The translations under genes and the position numbers were made by a program. Shown one piece after another: positions 8,723 through 15,995 of a DNA stretch of 21,872 nt (the stretch's first letter is position 1; every line of letters starts with the position of its first letter). The stretch spans positions 1 to 21,872 of the forward strand of contig JAZRXC010000011.1 of the NCBI GenBank assembly GCA_045600025.1, written 5' to 3'. Origin of the DNA: UBA3774 sp045600025 (GTDB taxonomy: Bacteria > Bacillota > Clostridia > Lachnospirales > Lachnospiraceae). A model generated the notes under the pieces. The model searched no databases and was not told where the DNA came from. It saw only the letters and a program-made list of their open reading frames with translations.

Positions 8723-9837
8723 TATCCTATTGAGGGCCAATCAGTTAATGTCGGAAGAACTATGCACACCCAGGTCTGTCCGGGATTCAGTTCGATTTCT
8801 GTTCCGTCCTCGTAATAGTAGTGTGTATTTTCCCAGTAATCTTCTTTTTCCCATGTTATATGAACAGCTTTACCGTTAGTAACAAATATACCGTTATCGC
8901 TGCCCACGGTATGGATGTTCTTTGTATCCTTATCCCATTCAAGGTTATACGAGCAATACTGGAAAATAATATTCTTTACTGCAACCTGTTTGTTATTATT
9001 GCCGTCGATACATTTTTGTCCGTATGCAAATCGATAATATAAACCATCATCTGCATTGTATACAAAATATGATTTATTTTGCTTGTAATTGGTTTCAACA
9101 GTATCGGCAGTATAATTGCCGTCAATTTGTTCGAGGGTGTTGTTTTTCTGAGCAAACTTAAACTTATACGTGAAAGAATCGGTCAGCTCTCTTCTGAATT
9201 TCCTGAGTTCTATACGATCCTCAACTTTTTCAGGATTTGTGAAATCATTATGACCGCTTGTCCATCCGCTTACTATATATTTTGCATTGTAATCGCGATC
9301 AACAGCTTCTATGTCATCACATCTCTCATCATCAAGGTATTTCTCCGCCATAGAACTTCTGCCGTTATGGAAGAAGATTCCGTCAAATTCAGCGAGAATA
9401 CCGGGATGGTAACTGCGCGCGGAACGTAAGGGTCCTATTTTTTCAATGTCAGTCATGTCCTGGAATATTGCCGTCAAACGTACTTCATAGGCCTCTATAG
9501 GAACTTCATATACTACCTCTGCCTGAGATATACCACATTGGGGCAGTGCATACTTTTCGTTATCAATCTGGAATCCGACAGGGCGAAGCTTTCCTATCTC
9601 CTCTTTTACGGGAAGACCGGTCAAATAGCTGTACATATATCCTTCGGGAAGCGGTTCCGGTTCGGCCTCTGTTGTTACTTCAGAATAATCTAATGTGCTG
9701 ACAGGAATGGTATGTTCAGAAGTCTCGACAGTTTCAGTATTTGCAGCAGATGTAGTATCATTTGCTGCGCATCCTGAAAATCCGAAACAGCTTAGTACCA
9801 TAGTAAGAATTAAAAAAATGCCTACAGCTTTTTTCAT
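8722..9837 (-). CDS. DUF3048 domain lipoprotein (YerB family)
   Basis: This is a predicted membrane-anchored lipoprotein of 371 residues. The N-terminus has a positive MKK, a hydrophobic stretch and a lipobox FSGC with the probable lipidated Cys at 23; C17 (VLSC) is an alternative. A Thr/Glu/Ser-rich linker of about 40 residues follows. The folded part begins near PEGYMYSYLTGLPV and carries typical DUF3048 segments: RPVGFQIDNE, VYEVPIEAYEVRLTAIF, KIGPLRSARSYH and the HNDFTN motif. A C-terminal DUF3048_C domain ends with NPGQTWVCIVLP. B. subtilis YerB is the best-known relative and has no settled biochemical role. The gene overlaps ybeY by one base upstream and the flippase by one base downstream. 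Its placement beside a lipid-linked precursor flippase suggests, but does not prove, a job at the cell envelope. Confidence 0.9.
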   Translation of the reverse strand: MKKAVGIFLILTMVLSCFGFSGCAANDTTSAANTETVETSEHTIPVSTLDYSEVTTEAEPEPLPEGYMYSYLTGLPVKEEIGKLRPVGFQIDNEKYALPQCGISQAEVVYEVPIEAYEVRLTAIFQDMTDIEKIGPLRSARSYHPGILAEFDGIFFHNGRSSMAEKYLDDERCDDIEAVDRDYNAKYIVSGWTSGHNDFTNPEKVEDRIELRKFRRELTDSFTYKFKFAQKNNTLEQIDGNYTADTVETNYKQNKSYFVYNADDGLYYRFAYGQKCIDGNNNKQVAVKNIIFQYCSYNLEWDKDTKNIHTVGSDNGIFVTNGKAVHITWEKEDYWENTHYYYEDGTEIELNPGQTWVCIVLPTLTDWPSIG

Positions 9838-10340
9838 TATCCTCTTGTAATGCCAAGTCCTTTTAGTATGTCTTCTTGGCGCTCCTCCATTTTTATTCTT
9901 TCTTCTTCGTCTATGTGGTCATATCCAAGCAAATGAAGCATACTGTGCGCAACTAAAAAGCCGAGTTCACGCTCTTTGCTATGGCCGTAGCTCTCCGCCT
10001 GTTCAATAACCTTTTGAATAGAAATAGCAATATCGCCGAGAATCAATTCTCCACTCTCGGGATCAAAGTACATATCCGATAAATCATCTTCGAGCACGTA
10101 GTATGCAGCAGGTTCGTCCCAGTCAACCATCGGGAATGACAGTACATCCGTTGTCTTCTCGATAAAGCGGAATTTTGAATTCAGTTCTTTTATCTGCTCG
10201 TCATCTGTTAAAAGAACATTTACCTCTGCCTCATAGGGGCATTTTTCATGAGCTAATGCTGCCGTTACTACTTTTTTGATTACTTCCTCATAGTTAAAAT
10301 CAAGTTTAGTTTCTGATTCATATTTAATATCAACGGTCAT
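9837..10340 (-). CDS. ybeY: Endoribonuclease YbeY, 16S rRNA maturation factor
   Basis: YbeY is a zinc-dependent RNase involved in 16S rRNA 3'-end processing and ribosome quality control. The predicted protein has 167 residues. The metal-binding signature is HSMLHLLGYDH with histidines at 132, 136 and 142. A TTDVLSFPM segment near 63-71 and LGDIAIS near 101-107 are also conserved. The roughly 30-residue acidic insertion between these last two makes it slightly longer than E. coli YbeY (about 155) and is common in Clostridia. The frame is open for 24 codons upstream of the chosen ATG at 10340, but that ATG has an AGGA site eight bases away and gives the expected N-terminus MTVDIKYE. It overlaps phoH by 11 bases. 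The phoH-ybeY pair is conserved across many bacteria and supports the call. Confidence 0.95.
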   Translation of the reverse strand: MTVDIKYESETKLDFNYEEVIKKVVTAALAHEKCPYEAEVNVLLTDDEQIKELNSKFRFIEKTTDVLSFPMVDWDEPAAYYVLEDDLSDMYFDPESGELILGDIAISIQKVIEQAESYGHSKERELGFLVAHSMLHLLGYDHIDEEERIKMEERQEDILKGLGITRG

Positions 10341-11337
10341 GTTTTTTGTCCTGTGCAGGTCTCCTATTTGCTTTATATTCCTGCTTCTTTTCATATTTTT
10401 CGTATGCATCAACTATCTTCTGTACAAGCGGGTGTCTGACAACGTCTCGACTCGTCAACTCAATAATACTGATGTCATCAATATCACGTATGACTTTCAT
10501 GGCTATATCAAGTCCTGATACCGCACCTGACGGAAGATCCTTCTGCGTTATGTCGCCCGTAACAATAACCTTAGAACCAAAACCGATACGTGTAAGAAAC
10601 ATTTTCATCTGCGCGGGCGTTGTGTTTTGTGCTTCATCAAGAATTATATAGGCATTGTCCAAGGTTCTGCCTCGCATGTATGCCAACGGTGCAACTTCGA
10701 TTACGCCTTTTTCGGCAAGATGCAGATATGATTCTGCACCGAGCATCTGATACAGTGCATCATATAAAGGGCGCAAATATGGGTCGATCTTACTCTGGAG
10801 ATCACCCGGCAGAAAGCCGAGTTTCTCGCCTGCTTCTATGGCAGGGCGCGTAAGAATCAGTCGTGTGACCTCGACTGCTTTAAGTGCCTGAACAGCCATA
10901 GCCATGGCAAGATAGGTTTTACCTGTGCCGGCAGGACCGAGGCCGAAAGTAATCATGCTCCTACGGATTGCATCCACATATTTTTTCTGACCTGAAGTTT
11001 TAGGTTTTATAGGCTTACCGGAAATGGTTCTGCATATAATATCTTCATCGATTTCAAGAAGCTGTGACTCTTTGTTGTCAGCCGTCTGTGCAATTGCATA
11101 ATCTACGCTCTGCTCAGTTAATTCATTGCCTCTGCGTGATAACTCAGCAAGCTCACCTATAACGGTTGCGGCTTTTTTTACGGCGCCTTCTGATCCGGCA
11201 ATTTTCAAGGCATCGCCTCTTGTTATTATTCGTACCAAAAAGGCTTCCTCAAGCTTGCGGAAGTATGAATCCAGCATACCGCTTATCGCGCGAAGCTGTT
11301 CTATAGGTAATTCAATAATTATCTCTGTTTCTGCCAT
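10330..11337 (-). CDS. phoH: PhoH-family ATPase (PhoH-like protein)
   Basis: This is a cytoplasmic P-loop ATPase of 335 residues, typical for the family. A KH-like N-terminal segment (residues about 5-70, including RGDALKIAGSEGAVKKA) precedes the helicase-like ATPase core. Walker A GPAGTGKT is at 134-141 and Walker B reads AYIILDEAQNTT near 230. A conserved TRPAIEAGEKLGFLPGDL segment lies between them, followed by VTGDITQKDLP. PhoH proteins are linked to RNA metabolism, and the near-universal pairing with ybeY supports a role in rRNA processing, although the exact activity in Clostridia is not settled. The start ATG sits inside the end of the MBL hydrolase gene (19-base overlap) with only a weak GTAGAAA site, so translation probably depends on coupling to that upstream gene. 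Confidence 0.93.
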   Translation of the reverse strand: MAETEIIIELPIEQLRAISGMLDSYFRKLEEAFLVRIITRGDALKIAGSEGAVKKAATVIGELAELSRRGNELTEQSVDYAIAQTADNKESQLLEIDEDIICRTISGKPIKPKTSGQKKYVDAIRRSMITFGLGPAGTGKTYLAMAMAVQALKAVEVTRLILTRPAIEAGEKLGFLPGDLQSKIDPYLRPLYDALYQMLGAESYLHLAEKGVIEVAPLAYMRGRTLDNAYIILDEAQNTTPAQMKMFLTRIGFGSKVIVTGDITQKDLPSGAVSGLDIAMKVIRDIDDISIIELTSRDVVRHPLVQKIVDAYEKYEKKQEYKANRRPAQDKKHDR

Positions 11338-11987
11338 ATTTCTACGAATTCAAGTTTAATTACTACATTAATATCCGGATTAATGAGTTTCGCAAATTCA
11401 AGTCCCATCTCTTCTTTTCCGACTACGCTGCCGTAATGAATAGGAATAACCGTATCGGGATGAATTTTATTTACATAATCAGCGGCTTCATAAAGGTCCA
11501 TGGTATATGTTCCGCCGATAGGGACAAGTGCTATGTCGCATTTTATTTCTTCAATTTCGGGAATAACATCCGTATCGCCTGCAACATACATACGCTCACC
11601 AAGAAGTTCAACAACATATCCGACCCACTTATACTCAATCAAATGATTTGGTTTATTAGTGTTGTAAGAATAAACCACCTCACACGGCACCCCGCATACG
11701 TTGAGTTTATCTCCGGGATTCACCATTATTACTTCATCGGCAGGTCCCTCCAGTTCTCCGAGTTTTTCTTTTAATGACTCGGGAATAACGAGGGTGGTCT
11801 TTTCGCTTATGACCTTTTCGAGGTCCCCGGCGGAAAAGTGATCAAAATGTGCGTGTGTAATAAAAACTATGTCCGCATCATGTACTTCTTCCTGAATCTT
11901 AAAAGGGTCAAAATAAATGGTTTTGTTCTCAAGTGAAACCTTGATGCTGCTCTGAGTATTTATAGTAATTTTGTCTGTTAAATTCAT
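11319..11987 (-). CDS. MBL-fold metal-dependent hydrolase (COG2220/UPF0173-like)
   Basis: This is a soluble 222-residue metallo-beta-lactamase-fold protein. The metal-binding motif HAHFDH occupies residues 45-50. The fold's later ligands appear as the Asp in VAGDTDV (about 138) and the His in VIPIHYGS (about 185). This compact form without extra domains matches the UmuL/UPF0173-like group, whose substrates are mostly unknown; specificity cannot be assigned. The ATG follows an excellent GGAGG site seven bases upstream. It is the first gene after the rpsU terminator and has its own promoter, so it appears to lead the ten-gene operon. In many Firmicutes other genes (yqfC, yqfD) occupy the slot before phoH, so this gene may be a local replacement or insertion. 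It overlaps phoH by 19 bases. Confidence 0.85.
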   Translation of the reverse strand: MNLTDKITINTQSSIKVSLENKTIYFDPFKIQEEVHDADIVFITHAHFDHFSAGDLEKVISEKTTLVIPESLKEKLGELEGPADEVIMVNPGDKLNVCGVPCEVVYSYNTNKPNHLIEYKWVGYVVELLGERMYVAGDTDVIPEIEEIKCDIALVPIGGTYTMDLYEAADYVNKIHPDTVIPIHYGSVVGKEEMGLEFAKLINPDINVVIKLEFVEIWQKQR

Positions 11988-11993
11988 GATAAA

Positions 11994-12033
11994 CCTCCGA
12001 CAATATTATACACAAAAAGACCTTCTAAGTAAA
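11994..12033 (-). promoter_or_regulatory. Predicted sigma-A promoter and ribosome binding site for the MBL-phoH-ybeY-mutL operon
   Basis: On the minus strand a perfect TATAAT (12010-12005) is preceded, with a 17-base spacer, by TTTACT (12033-12028), a four-of-six match to TTGACA. GGAGG (11998-11994) lies just downstream. The element sits directly after the rpsU terminator, which is where a new operon should start. The predicted transcription start falls at about 12001-11998, so the leader would be only about 11-14 bases. Confidence 0.65.
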
Positions 12034-12045
12034 TGTAAATGCAAT

Positions 12046-12070
12046 AAAAAAAGCGGCACAAATGTGCCGC
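12046..12070 (-). terminator. Rho-independent terminator of rpsU
   Basis: On the minus strand the perfect 7-bp stem GCGGCAC (12070-12064) pairs with GTGCCGC (12059-12053) around a four-base ATTT loop. A run of seven Ts (12052-12046) follows. It begins 15 bases after the rpsU stop codon. The other strand has no T-run after the stem, so it should act only on minus-strand transcripts. Confidence 0.9.
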
Positions 12071-12085
12071 CAAAAGAGATCAAAA

Positions 12086-12259
12086 TCAGAACTTGCGCTT
12101 ACGAGCTGCCTCAGACTTCTTCTTGCGCTTTACGCTGGGCTTCTCATAGCACTCACGCTTACGAATCTCCTGCTGGATTCCGTCTTTAGCGCAGTTACGC
12201 TTAAATCTACGAAGCGCACTATCAAGTGTTTCGTTCTCTTTTACGATTACTGTTGCCAT
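12086..12259 (-). CDS. rpsU: 30S ribosomal protein bS21
   Basis: This 57-residue, strongly basic protein has the typical bS21 sequence: MATVIVKENETLDSALRRFK at the N-terminus, then a CAKDGIQQEIRKRECYEKPS segment and a Lys/Arg-rich tail. bS21 binds the 30S platform near the anti-Shine-Dalgarno region and helps initiation. I chose the ATG at 12259 because a very strong GGAGGAGGTGA lies six to eight bases upstream; an in-frame GTG at 12268 falls inside that site and is unlikely. The gene has its own promoter and its own terminator and so looks monocistronic, with possible read-through from the ABC genes upstream. In Clostridia rpsU often sits near phoH and ybeY, as here. Confidence 0.97.
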   Translation of the reverse strand: MATVIVKENETLDSALRRFKRNCAKDGIQQEIRKRECYEKPSVKRKKKSEAARKRKF

Positions 12260-12284
12260 ATTTGTCACCTCCTCCAGCTTGAGA

Positions 12285-12300
12285 TTACCCTGACGGGCAA
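12285..12300 (-). promoter_or_regulatory. Small hairpin at the 5' end of the rpsU leader
   Basis: On the minus strand TTGCCC (12300-12295), GTCA loop (12294-12291) and GGGTAA (12290-12285) form a 6-bp stem with one G-T wobble. Given the predicted promoter, this lies at or very close to the first transcribed bases and about 25 bases before the start codon. A role in mRNA stability or bS21 feedback is possible but unproven. Confidence 0.4.
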
Positions 12301-12305
12301 GTGTT

Positions 12306-12335
12306 AGATTACATCAGATTGTTTACATTTGTCAA
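12306..12335 (-). promoter_or_regulatory. Predicted sigma-A promoter of rpsU
   Basis: A perfect -35 TTGACA (12335-12330) is followed after 18 bases by TAATCT (12311-12306) as a weak -10. The -35 contains the TGA stop codon of the upstream ABC transporter gene (12334-12332), so the control element is built into the coding end. The predicted start lies near 12299, giving a leader of about 40 bases. The consensus -35 is persuasive; the -10 is less so. Confidence 0.6.
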
Positions 12336-14173
12336 GACATTTTTGATGATAAAAGCGCCTCTGTAGCCTCATCTTCAAATTGTCTTGTGTAAAGCATCTT
12401 ATAGTAGCCGTCCATAGCAAGAAGTTCATCATGAGTGCCCTGTTCGACTATCTTGCCTTTTTTAACAACAAGAATAATATCCGCGTCTCTAATAGTTGAT
12501 AATCTGTGAGCAATAACGATTGATGTACGGCCTTTGATTACTTTATCAATTGCTGCCTGGATTTTCTTTTCGGTTATTGTGTCAACTGATGCAGTTGCTT
12601 CGTCAAGTACCAGTATCTTCGGATCTGCAAGAAGTGCCCTGGCAAATGAAATCAGCTGCTTTTCACCGGTGGATAACATGCCGCCGCCTTCACCAACATC
12701 GGTATCAAGGCCATTTGGAAGGTCTGCAATAACCTGATCTGCAGATACCAGGCTGATTGCCTCGTTTATCTGTTCGTCGGTTGCATCGGAATTACCGTAT
12801 AGCAGGTTGTCTCTAACAGTTCCTGAGAAAAGATGCGGCGTCTGCAGCACATATCCAAGCGATGAATGCAACCACAGCTGGCTGCGCTCGCGTGCATCCC
12901 GTCCGTCTATGAGCACCTGTCCTTTTGTAGGCTCATAGAATCTGCAAATAAGATTGGCAAGAGTTGATTTTCCTGCGCCGGTCTCACCAACTATGGCAAC
13001 ATTTGTCCCGAAGGGAATGTGCAAATTGAAGTTCTCCAATACATATTCATCTCCGTCCGGGTACATAAAATCAACGTTTTTAAACTCGATATCGCCTTTA
13101 AGCTCTTCCCAGTTTTCTTTTTTCGGGTTAAAGGTATCGCCGTATTTTTCTATTACTTCCGGTGTATCATATACATCCGGTTCTGTCTCGAGGATGCGGG
13201 TAACACGTTCAATGTTTACCTGGGTACTGATAAGGTCTGATATCATATCAACCACCCAGCGTACAGGCTCAACTATGCCTTCTGCATATGACATAAACAG
13301 TGAAAATGTTCCGACTTCATTTGCCGCAAGGATTCCGCCCTTCCAAAGGACAAGGGCAAGGCCAACTGAAGAAGCAAAATGCATCGTTGCGCCGAAAGCG
13401 CCTCTTAGCACCGAGCCGTGTATCTGCTTTTTCTTCAGATTATCGGTATCCTCTTTAAAGGAGTCTGTCATCAACTTTTCAATTACCAGCGTTTTTATAT
13501 TCTTTGCACCGGTTATGCCCTCATTATAATCGCCGGTTATTTTTGCATTAGTTTCGCGTATTTCCCTGTTGATGCGTACAAGTTTCTTCTGGAACAGTGC
13601 ATACACAAGAGTAATTGCAGGAATGACCGTTGCTACAATAATCGCAAGAGCCGGGTCAATGACAAACATTACTATGAAAGCAAAAATCAGATAAGTAATC
13701 TGCCAAAGGCCTTCATTTACACCCCAGCTGATAATCTCTCCGATACGCGAAGAATCACTCATTACACGTGAATGAATATATCCGACGCTGTTTGTGTTAA
13801 AGAATCCAAATGAAAGCGTCTGAAGGTGGGTGAAAAGCTTATCTCTGAGTAATTTGTTAATTGTAACCTCTGTTGTGAAGCTTGTAACGTTGGCAAAATA
13901 ATTGCAGACGCATTCAATTGCAACAAACAAAACATAAAGTGCGATAAAGAGCCATATGGTATCAAGCGTGTGTCCGTTTACAAAATGGTTGAGCGAATAT
14001 CTCTGAAACAGCGGCATAAGCGTATCCATAAGTCCCGCAAGCGTGGCCATTATGCAAATAAATATAAACGGCTTCTTGATTTCCTTTATGTGAGGAAGAA
14101 TCTTCGGAATACCGAACAGCGGCAGGCTGATATCGTAGTCGCTCTTATGGTCATCTACTGGTTTTCTGCTCAT
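12332..14173 (-). CDS. Heterodimeric ABC exporter, subunit with intact Walker B (permease plus ATPase)
   Basis: This 613-residue half-transporter has an N-terminal six-helix exporter domain (about 30-320) and a C-terminal ATPase. Walker A is GETGAGKST (about 395-403). The Q-loop reads YVLQTPHLF, Walker B is ILVLDEATAS with the catalytic Glu present, and the H-loop reads VIAHRLST. The signature is LSTGE in place of LSGGQ, so the site it completes on its partner is non-standard. It pairs with the adjacent gene, whose ATPase shows the opposite pattern, as in TM287/288- and BmrCD-type asymmetric exporters. Substrate (drug, lipid or peptide) cannot be told. Its ATG overlaps the upstream stop by four bases (ATGA), and GGAGG lies about nine bases upstream. 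The stop codon lies within the rpsU -35 box. Confidence 0.9.
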   Translation of the reverse strand: MSRKPVDDHKSDYDISLPLFGIPKILPHIKEIKKPFIFICIMATLAGLMDTLMPLFQRYSLNHFVNGHTLDTIWLFIALYVLFVAIECVCNYFANVTSFTTEVTINKLLRDKLFTHLQTLSFGFFNTNSVGYIHSRVMSDSSRIGEIISWGVNEGLWQITYLIFAFIVMFVIDPALAIIVATVIPAITLVYALFQKKLVRINREIRETNAKITGDYNEGITGAKNIKTLVIEKLMTDSFKEDTDNLKKKQIHGSVLRGAFGATMHFASSVGLALVLWKGGILAANEVGTFSLFMSYAEGIVEPVRWVVDMISDLISTQVNIERVTRILETEPDVYDTPEVIEKYGDTFNPKKENWEELKGDIEFKNVDFMYPDGDEYVLENFNLHIPFGTNVAIVGETGAGKSTLANLICRFYEPTKGQVLIDGRDARERSQLWLHSSLGYVLQTPHLFSGTVRDNLLYGNSDATDEQINEAISLVSADQVIADLPNGLDTDVGEGGGMLSTGEKQLISFARALLADPKILVLDEATASVDTITEKKIQAAIDKVIKGRTSIVIAHRLSTIRDADIILVVKKGKIVEQGTHDELLAMDGYYKMLYTRQFEDEATEALLSSKMS

Positions 14174-15987
14174 ACAGCCGCCTCCTTTCCGGAGCCTTCC
14201 TGAAGTTCATATGCTTTCTGATAGTATCCGCCGGCACACTTAAGCTCATCATGCGTACCTACCTCGGCAACGCTTCCATGGTCCAGCACAACAATCTTAT
14301 CCGCCTTTGACAATGTATTAATTCTATGGGAAATGATGATAATAGTCGCGCTTCCGAAACGACTTTCTATCGCAGCTTTAATCTTTGCTTCCGTCTCAGT
14401 ATCAACAGCGGATAATGAGTCATCAAATACCATAATAGGTGCATTTGAAAGAAGCATTCTGGCAATGGCTGCTCGCTGCTTTTGGCCACCCGAGAGCGTA
14501 ACTCCGCGCTCTCCTACGAAGGTGTCATATCCTGCAGTAAATTCACATATTGAATCATGGAGACTTGCGTCTTTGGATGCCGTAATTATTTCTTCCATAT
14601 CCGCATCCGGCTTTGTTACACTTATATTATCCTTGATTGAGCGCGAGAAAAGGAATGGTTCTTGTATTACGAGACCGATGTTCTTACGCAAGAATTCCGT
14701 GTTAACGGTTCTGATATCAACTCCGCCTATAGATATAGTTCCGCATCCTTCGGGTAAATCGTATAGTTTATCAAGCAGCTGTATTATCGTGGATTTACCG
14801 CTACCGGTAGCTCCCATCAGTCCAAGCGTAGTACCTGATTTAACCGTAAATGACACATCATGAAGCACCTGCTTTTTTTCTGAAAAGCCGAAATTAACAT
14901 GCGAAAATTCAATATCGCCGCTCATATTGCATATAGAAAGATCTTCTTTTGAAGTTTCCTCTTCTTCATTCAATATTTCTTCAATACGAACGGTTGAAAC
15001 CGAAAGCTTACTCATCTCCGATATAACGCGTCCGAGACGTCTTATCGGCCATACAAGCGAATGATTGTAGGAAATAAATGCCACATATTCACCCGGCGTA
15101 ATCTTGTCATTTACGGCAAATATTGCGCCTGCAATAATAATCAGAAGCACCTGAAAACTGGATATGAAATCCGATGTGCACCAGAACTTACCGAGTTTTT
15201 GAGCTACTTTAACCCACAAATTAGTGTAGAAAATATTGAATTTGCCAAAATGGTCCTTCTCATATGTTTCTTTTCCGAAAGCTCTTACAACTCTGACGCC
15301 GGTCAGGTTTTCCTGAACCATAGCGGACAAGACTCCCTCTTTTTCATCGCATTCGCGGAAGTCTTTTTTCATTGAATTATGAAATCTGATGGAGTACCAG
15401 AGAACAAAAGGAACCGGGACAAATGCAATTAACGTAAGTATCAGATTCATTGATGACATAAACGTAAAAGCAAATGCAAGCAGGAAAATTATCCTGCAAA
15501 CAGCAGCCAGCTGATCCGCAAAAAATCTTCTGATTACGTCAAGGTCATAGGTACAGCGCTGCAAAATATCGCCGGTGTGATTCTTCATGTGCCAGTCATA
15601 AGGCAAACGCTCAATATGACCAAATAAAGAATCGCGAAGCTTTTTCAGAAGATTCTCTGTTCCTTTGCTTACTGAAACCAGATAACCGAGCTGAGCTATT
15701 GCCATAAGTGCTCCTGAAGCGACAATGGCAAGAGCCAATACCCAAAGATTATCCGCAAGATAAGAAAGACCACCTAAAGAATCAATGATATCCGATATAG
15801 CCGGTGATAAGTTTTCTGTTGAATCTCCAAGAACATTATCAAGTGCTATCCTGATAATCTGCGGTGAAAGCATATGGGAAAAAGCATTCATTATTGCAAA
15901 TAAAATACTGAATGCAAAAAAGCATCTGCTACCCTTCGAATAATCCCAGAGCATATTCGGTTTTTTTGTTTTATCTTTATTTTTCAT
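14170..15987 (-). CDS. Heterodimeric ABC exporter, subunit with degenerate Walker B (permease plus ATPase)
   Basis: This 605-residue half-transporter is built like its neighbour: an exporter membrane domain (about 20-310) and an ATPase domain. Walker A is GATGSGKST near 390-398, the Q-loop reads VIQEPFLFS, the signature is a canonical LSGGQKQR near 496, and the H-loop reads IISHRINT. Walker B ends MVFDDSLSA near 520, so Asp replaces the catalytic Glu. Its own nucleotide site is therefore expected to hydrolyse ATP poorly, while its good signature completes the active site on the partner. The start ATG has no convincing Shine-Dalgarno sequence. A perfect hairpin ends eight bases upstream, and a four-codon out-of-frame ORF begins at 15991 and overlaps the start. 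Expression may therefore be limited or conditional. Confidence 0.9.
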   Translation of the reverse strand: MKNKDKTKKPNMLWDYSKGSRCFFAFSILFAIMNAFSHMLSPQIIRIALDNVLGDSTENLSPAISDIIDSLGGLSYLADNLWVLALAIVASGALMAIAQLGYLVSVSKGTENLLKKLRDSLFGHIERLPYDWHMKNHTGDILQRCTYDLDVIRRFFADQLAAVCRIIFLLAFAFTFMSSMNLILTLIAFVPVPFVLWYSIRFHNSMKKDFRECDEKEGVLSAMVQENLTGVRVVRAFGKETYEKDHFGKFNIFYTNLWVKVAQKLGKFWCTSDFISSFQVLLIIIAGAIFAVNDKITPGEYVAFISYNHSLVWPIRRLGRVISEMSKLSVSTVRIEEILNEEEETSKEDLSICNMSGDIEFSHVNFGFSEKKQVLHDVSFTVKSGTTLGLMGATGSGKSTIIQLLDKLYDLPEGCGTISIGGVDIRTVNTEFLRKNIGLVIQEPFLFSRSIKDNISVTKPDADMEEIITASKDASLHDSICEFTAGYDTFVGERGVTLSGGQKQRAAIARMLLSNAPIMVFDDSLSAVDTETEAKIKAAIESRFGSATIIIISHRINTLSKADKIVVLDHGSVAEVGTHDELKCAGGYYQKAYELQEGSGKEAAV

Positions 15988-15995
15988 CCATTTAT

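Noticed and set aside
10341..10412. Upstream in-frame extension of ybeY
   Set aside because: The extension lies within phoH coding sequence and is not like YbeY. The ATG at 10340 has a good AGGA site and gives the normal N-terminus.
12954..13529. A 191-codon open frame on the plus strand
   Set aside because: It lies wholly antisense to a well-defined ABC ATPase domain, has no ribosome binding site I can see and no recognisable domain. It is best explained as a shadow of the real gene.
14333..14863. A 176-codon open frame on the plus strand
   Set aside because: It is antisense to the other ABC ATPase domain and shows the same shadow pattern; conserved ATPase motifs on the minus strand account for the sequence.
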